In this document: positions 12,438-15,471 of the stretch, piece after piece
How the letters are laid out: each line of letters starts with the position of its first letter
How positions within the stretch are numbered: the stretch's first letter is position 1
Source of the DNA: Deltaproteobacteria bacterium
GTDB taxonomy: Bacteria; Desulfobacterota; Desulfuromonadia; Geobacterales; Pseudopelobacteraceae
Length of the DNA: 15,471 nucleotides
Assembly (NCBI GenBank): GCA_016219145.1
Contig: JACRCG010000216.1
Span: forward strand, 1-15,471
Direction: 5' to 3'
Position numbers and translations under genes: made by a program
The notes under the pieces: model-generated
Databases searched by the model: none
What the model saw: only the letters and a program-made list of their open reading frames with translations
Told to the model about the DNA's origin: nothing

Positions 12438-13464
12438 GTTCCACCACCTCATCAAGAAATGCCTTGAGCCCGACATCAGGAATCGCCTTTTCAAATACCG
12501 CTTCAATTCCCCACGTATCTTTCAATTTTGCATACTCGGATTTCATGAGATCAATCGACTTGACTGTATATCCTTGAGCAGGCTTAACCGCCGTTTCAAA
12601 AGCATTCACAAGTTGAACCGGATGCCCTTTTTCACGTACAACACCCAGTACATAGACCGGAAGCGTATTGCCGTTCATGGTGTTTTTTCGAGCACTGGGG
12701 ATAGCCTTTATTGTCGCCTCGACAAAGGCGCGAACGACGCTTTGACGTTCATCGTTGCTCAGACTGCCAAGATGATCCGCATCGGCAAGCATATCGAGAT
12801 TGAGCGCGGCAAAGCGGTAGTAGGTGGCGGAATTAAACTCCAGAGTGCTCGTCATGCCTGCGCCGGATTCCTCCTTGGGTTGCAGGTCATCAACAGCAGA
12901 GAAAAAGTCGATTTCATTATCAACCTTGTGTGTGGATAGTGCATGGGAAAACATGGAGGCGGCTTCGACTGTCAGGGAGTGATCGTTAGCTACCATGCGA
13001 CCGAACAGAGCTATATCGGCGGCATCTTTCAGTGACTTGGCATCAATAGTTTTCAGAGCCTTCTTTGCGTCCCTTGTTTCCGCATAGCTCTTGGCAATGG
13101 TTTCCAGCTCCATTGGAGACATGAAATAGAGCGTCGTGGATTTAACCTTATCCTTGGATTTCGGATCAAGCTTCACCAGTGCATCGATAATCTTCTTTGC
13201 GCCTTCGTCTGCATCGGATGCTGAAAGACCAGCGGCAGTCATTTCCTTAACCAACGGATCATACATCAGGCGGGTGCGCTCACCTTTGAACTGTTCCGGC
13301 GCTATTTCCTTTGCCATCTCCCGAATAGCCCGTTTCCATGACTGGCTTGAAACCCGCGCCCTCTGGACACCGCCAAACACGGCGGTCTTGGGGGAATTCA
13401 GGTCATCGCGATTGAGGCAGGCAACCGGTACGGATTGAATGATATGCAGTTCCAGATGTTTCAT
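12427..13464 (-). CDS. cas7: Cascade backbone subunit Cas7, type I-E
   Basis: Encodes 345 residues, near the usual Cas7e (CasC/Cse4) length. The opening LELHIIQSVPVACLNRDDLN is diagnostic, followed by KTAVFGGVQRARVSSQSWKRAIRE. Other blocks are DIALFGRMVANDHSLTVEAASMFSHALSTHKVDNEIDFFSAVDDL, here given only as positions ~150-195, then STLEFNSATYYRFAALNLD and RKNTMNGNTLPVYVLG. Six copies normally line the crRNA in Cascade. AAAGGAG lies 9 bases upstream. A 34-base gap separates it from the cas6e stop, the only real gap among the effector genes in view. Confidence 0.97.
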   Translation of the reverse strand: MKHLELHIIQSVPVACLNRDDLNSPKTAVFGGVQRARVSSQSWKRAIREMAKEIAPEQFKGERTRLMYDPLVKEMTAAGLSASDADEGAKKIIDALVKLDPKSKDKVKSTTLYFMSPMELETIAKSYAETRDAKKALKTIDAKSLKDAADIALFGRMVANDHSLTVEAASMFSHALSTHKVDNEIDFFSAVDDLQPKEESGAGMTSTLEFNSATYYRFAALNLDMLADADHLGSLSNDERQSVVRAFVEATIKAIPSARKNTMNGNTLPVYVLGVVREKGHPVQLVNAFETAVKPAQGYTVKSIDLMKSEYAKLKDTWGIEAVFEKAIPDVGLKAFLDEVVEHVI

Positions 13465-13498
13465 TGTTAGTATCTCCTTTAGGTATATTTTCGTTTAG

Positions 13499-14185
13499 TT
13501 ACAAATTGATTGGCGCAAGCAGTAACAGTCCGAAACCGAACCCCTTGGCGCTGCCGATGCCTGCTTGATAGGTTTTGATGAAATGCTCTCGATCCGTGAC
13601 TTCCAAAGTTCCGCGAAATTGGACGCCACCGTGATAGGCACTTTCTCCTTTTTTACGAAAGTGACTTTCCACCATCGGGCTGATCTCCAAAGGCCTTTCT
13701 TCAACAATGCGGAAGCCACCCGGCACATCTTTACCCGTGTCTTTATCCTGGCATCGAACTTCACCCTTGCGAATCAACCAAGCCCGCAATTCGTCCGGGT
13801 TTACCAAGGCAACACGCTTTCCTGATTTTCGTTTGCCATTTGCCTTGAGCAGTGGTTGACCGCTGGCATCGCGCTGAACAAGTGACTTAACGGGATTGGC
13901 GCGTACATCAAAGGCGTAATGACGATGAGATAAAAACGTCGTTGATATTTCGTTGAGAGCAAAGCCTTCTGCTGGGCACCATTTCGGGCAAGCCGGCTTT
14001 GTATCGGCGAGAACCCACACTCTGAATGCGCCCTCAAGCGGATCAATCCTGGTTAAAAAGCTACGCTCTGAGTCCGGCATGCCAGGGAAACAGTCCCATA
14101 TTTTTTTATGCCAGGCATAATTGTCAAAGATGCTCTCCGCTTGGGCGACCTCTGCATCAACCTCAATTCTGGCAAGCCAGTTCAT
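13499..14185 (-). CDS. cas6e: CRISPR endoribonuclease Cas6e, in a non-canonical position
   Basis: Encodes 228 residues. The catalytic region at the N-terminus has Y23 and H26 (NYAWHKKIWDCFP), the same positions as the active-site Tyr/His of the Thermus enzyme. Middle blocks are ISTTFLSHRHYAFDVRANP and RKSGKRVALV. The C-terminal half has VQFRGTLEVTD and the RNA-binding glycine-rich loop GIGSAKGFGFGLLLL. It cleaves pre-crRNA at the base of the repeat hairpin and stays on the crRNA 3' handle. The ATG overlaps the cse2 stop by 4 bases (ATGA), with GAGGAGG upstream. Its place between cse2 and cas7 differs from the standard cse2-cas7-cas5-cas6e order. Its C-terminus also differs from the cas6e remnants between cas5 and cas1. 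Confidence 0.95.
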   Translation of the reverse strand: MNWLARIEVDAEVAQAESIFDNYAWHKKIWDCFPGMPDSERSFLTRIDPLEGAFRVWVLADTKPACPKWCPAEGFALNEISTTFLSHRHYAFDVRANPVKSLVQRDASGQPLLKANGKRKSGKRVALVNPDELRAWLIRKGEVRCQDKDTGKDVPGGFRIVEERPLEISPMVESHFRKKGESAYHGGVQFRGTLEVTDREHFIKTYQAGIGSAKGFGFGLLLLAPINL

Positions 14186-14700
14186 ACGGCCTCCTCGTCA
14201 ACAGGCGCTGTGCCCGGAGTCCAGAACGAGGCGGCCCATTCAGTCTTGGTGCGGTCACCCCAATATTGAAGATCATGGAGCAGTTCTTCATAATTGACCG
14301 CCACACCTTGAGACTTTGCCATAAGCACCATTCTCTTGACCCGATCCAGCACCTCACTTCTGCTTGCCGCCAGCAGGTGTTGAAAGCGCCGTTCCGTCGG
14401 AGTCAGATTCTTTTTCCTGGAGCCCTCGTCATTACTGAAATCAGAAGAGTCTTCGCCCCGCGCCTTTTCAATGCGCTTGCAGGTTTCTCCAAAGTTCGAA
14501 ATTGAACTTGAATCACCTTCGGAATGAGTAGCAAAGAGTCCGGCAACAAACGCCGGAATTTCCTTGTCTATCTCCAGGCCAAGCCGGTTTAATACCGGCC
14601 AGGCACGGTGTTTTTTGTTGTCCACAAGTATGCACCGGAGGTTAGCCATCATCCCCCGATCATCCTGACACTTGCGGAGTCGTTCAAGAAGCCTGCTCAT
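14182..14700 (-). CDS. cse2: Cascade small subunit Cse2/Cas11, type I-E
   Basis: Encodes 172 residues, mostly helical and basic, the normal size for Cse2 (CasB). Recognition rests on position between cse1 and cas6e, size, and blocks such as HRAWPVLNRLG, AFVAGLFATH, LTPTERRFQHLLAASRSEVLDRVKR and the C-terminal VNYEELLHDLQYWGD. Two copies form the belly of Cascade and stabilise the target strand and R-loop. The ATG overlaps the cse1 stop by 4 bases (ATGA), with AAGGAGGAGG upstream, so translation is coupled. A central acidic/serine stretch (about 60-90) is probably a flexible loop. Confidence 0.92.
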   Translation of the reverse strand: MSRLLERLRKCQDDRGMMANLRCILVDNKKHRAWPVLNRLGLEIDKEIPAFVAGLFATHSEGDSSSISNFGETCKRIEKARGEDSSDFSNDEGSRKKNLTPTERRFQHLLAASRSEVLDRVKRMVLMAKSQGVAVNYEELLHDLQYWGDRTKTEWAASFWTPGTAPVDEEAV

Positions 14701-15471
14701 ACGACCTCCTCCTTGGTTTCGTTGGTATCTTCCGGTTCATCCTTTGTTGAAGTCAGTTTCTGCCACCCTTTGGCAAAGGCCTTAATCTGGCGAGATGTCT
14801 CCTGACCACAGGCAACGCGATAGGCGTCACATGCAGCAGCAAACAGCATTTTCCGCCAAACGTCGCGTGTGGGGATGGCATTGTCAGTGCCTATTGCGTC
14901 GATATGGGAGAAGAGGAGCTGAAGATATTTTTCTACCGTTGTCCAGTAATGGATGGTTGCTATTGAATGAAGCTTCGCCTTCAATTGTCCTTTACTTGGA
15001 CCGGCACCTTTAAGTCTACCTTCCCAGCCGCCGTCAACTTCTATCCGGTAGTCTTCAATAGCCCAACCAATGCGACTTGCCAGCTTTTCAGCGTTTTTAA
15101 CTTCTGATTCATAATTAATAGCTCCGTCTGGTGTACTCAGGCGGGTAGGTATTTTGAAAACTGACTCGATCGTGTCAACAATAGTTGCTTTATCACGAGC
15201 CAGGGCAGCAACAACTAAATCGAATCCTTCACCGTCTTGAATTGCCCGAAGACTTAATGGGCCACCGGTTCCTTCAGCACCACGCTTTACAACAACAGCT
15301 GCAAGTTCACGCCAAATCGCTCTTGAAGGGCGATAAGAAAGCAATGATCTTTCGTCCTGCTTTACAATCACAGTCGCAGTCGGTTCTTGAGGAAAACCAG
15401 CGATATATGATGGGTATATCAAGCCATCACCCATAAGCATTTGGTCGCCAGAAGAGTTCAGCCGAACAACA
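14697..15471 (-). CDS. cas8e: Cascade large subunit Cas8e/Cse1, C-terminal part
   Basis: The frame is open from the right edge of the window to TGA at 14699-14697, giving the last ~257 residues of a protein usually near 500. Visible blocks are SYRPSRAIWRELAAVV, GPLSLRAIQ, DLVVAALARDKATIVDTIESVFKIP and the C-terminal four-helix bundle (WTTVEKYLQLLFSHID, RDVWRKMLFAAACDAYRVAC). In this family Cse1 recognises the PAM and recruits Cas3. The N-terminal PAM-reading half lies outside the window, so PAM specificity cannot be read here. An internal ATG at 15440 is not a start, since reading continues upstream without a stop. cas3 would be expected further right. Confidence 0.93.
   Translation of the reverse strand, partial: VVRLNSSGDQMLMGDGLIYPSYIAGFPQEPTATVIVKQDERSLLSYRPSRAIWRELAAVVVKRGAEGTGGPLSLRAIQDGEGFDLVVAALARDKATIVDTIESVFKIPTRLSTPDGAINYESEVKNAEKLASRIGWAIEDYRIEVDGGWEGRLKGAGPSKGQLKAKLHSIATIHYWTTVEKYLQLLFSHIDAIGTDNAIPTRDVWRKMLFAAACDAYRVACGQETSRQIKAFAKGWQKLTSTKDEPEDTNETKEEVV

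Overview
The window looks chromosomal and comes from a Gram-negative bacterium, most likely a deltaproteobacterium of the Geobacter/Pelobacter group. This rests on protein style, a dusB-ntrB-ntrC operon, GC-rich palindromic intergenic repeats and a type I-E CRISPR-Cas system. The taxonomic call is an inference from reading alone, not from a database match.

Left part (1-7486), housekeeping. A tRNA-Arg(ACG) with encoded CCA and a terminator lies on the minus strand. A small HNH nuclease gene overlaps a HAD phosphatase gene on the plus strand. A minus-strand operon follows: dusB, ntrB (PAS histidine kinase), ntrC (sigma-54 activator) and an isochorismatase-family hydrolase. Divergent from dusB is a TatA/TatB-family gene with a good sigma-70 promoter. 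A pair of C/G-rich inverted repeats separates it from an Hsp20 gene, which is followed by recO; both are on the minus strand.

Right part (7657-15471), a type I-E CRISPR-Cas locus read on the minus strand. From upstream (right) to downstream (left) it contains: the C-terminal part of cas8e/cse1, which runs off the window; cse2; an intact cas6e; cas7; cas5; a disrupted stretch of about 1.8 kb; cas1; cas2; a short AT-rich leader; and an array of 15 repeats and 14 spacers. A 19-bp perfect inverted repeat sits just beyond the leader-distal end of the array. cas3 is not in the window and would be expected further right.

The unusual part is the stretch between cas5 and cas1 (9890-11699). Two complete, unrelated type II toxin-antitoxin pairs lie there on the opposite strand: an AbrB-like antitoxin with a RelE/ParE-like toxin, and an RHH antitoxin with a MazF/PemK toxin. 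Around them are broken cas genes: three separate 3' ends of a cas6e that differs from the intact one, and a second copy of the first ~90 bp of cas1. Each toxin-antitoxin pair therefore sits in the same frame, [cas6e 3' end] - [TA pair, antisense] - [cas1 5' end], and that frame occurs twice in tandem. The likely history is that the canonical cas6e between cas5 and cas1 was destroyed during recombination between CRISPR loci carrying different TA cargo. A divergent cas6e between cse2 and cas7 now supplies crRNA processing. The TA pairs may act as addiction modules that stabilise the cas locus, but that role is inference.
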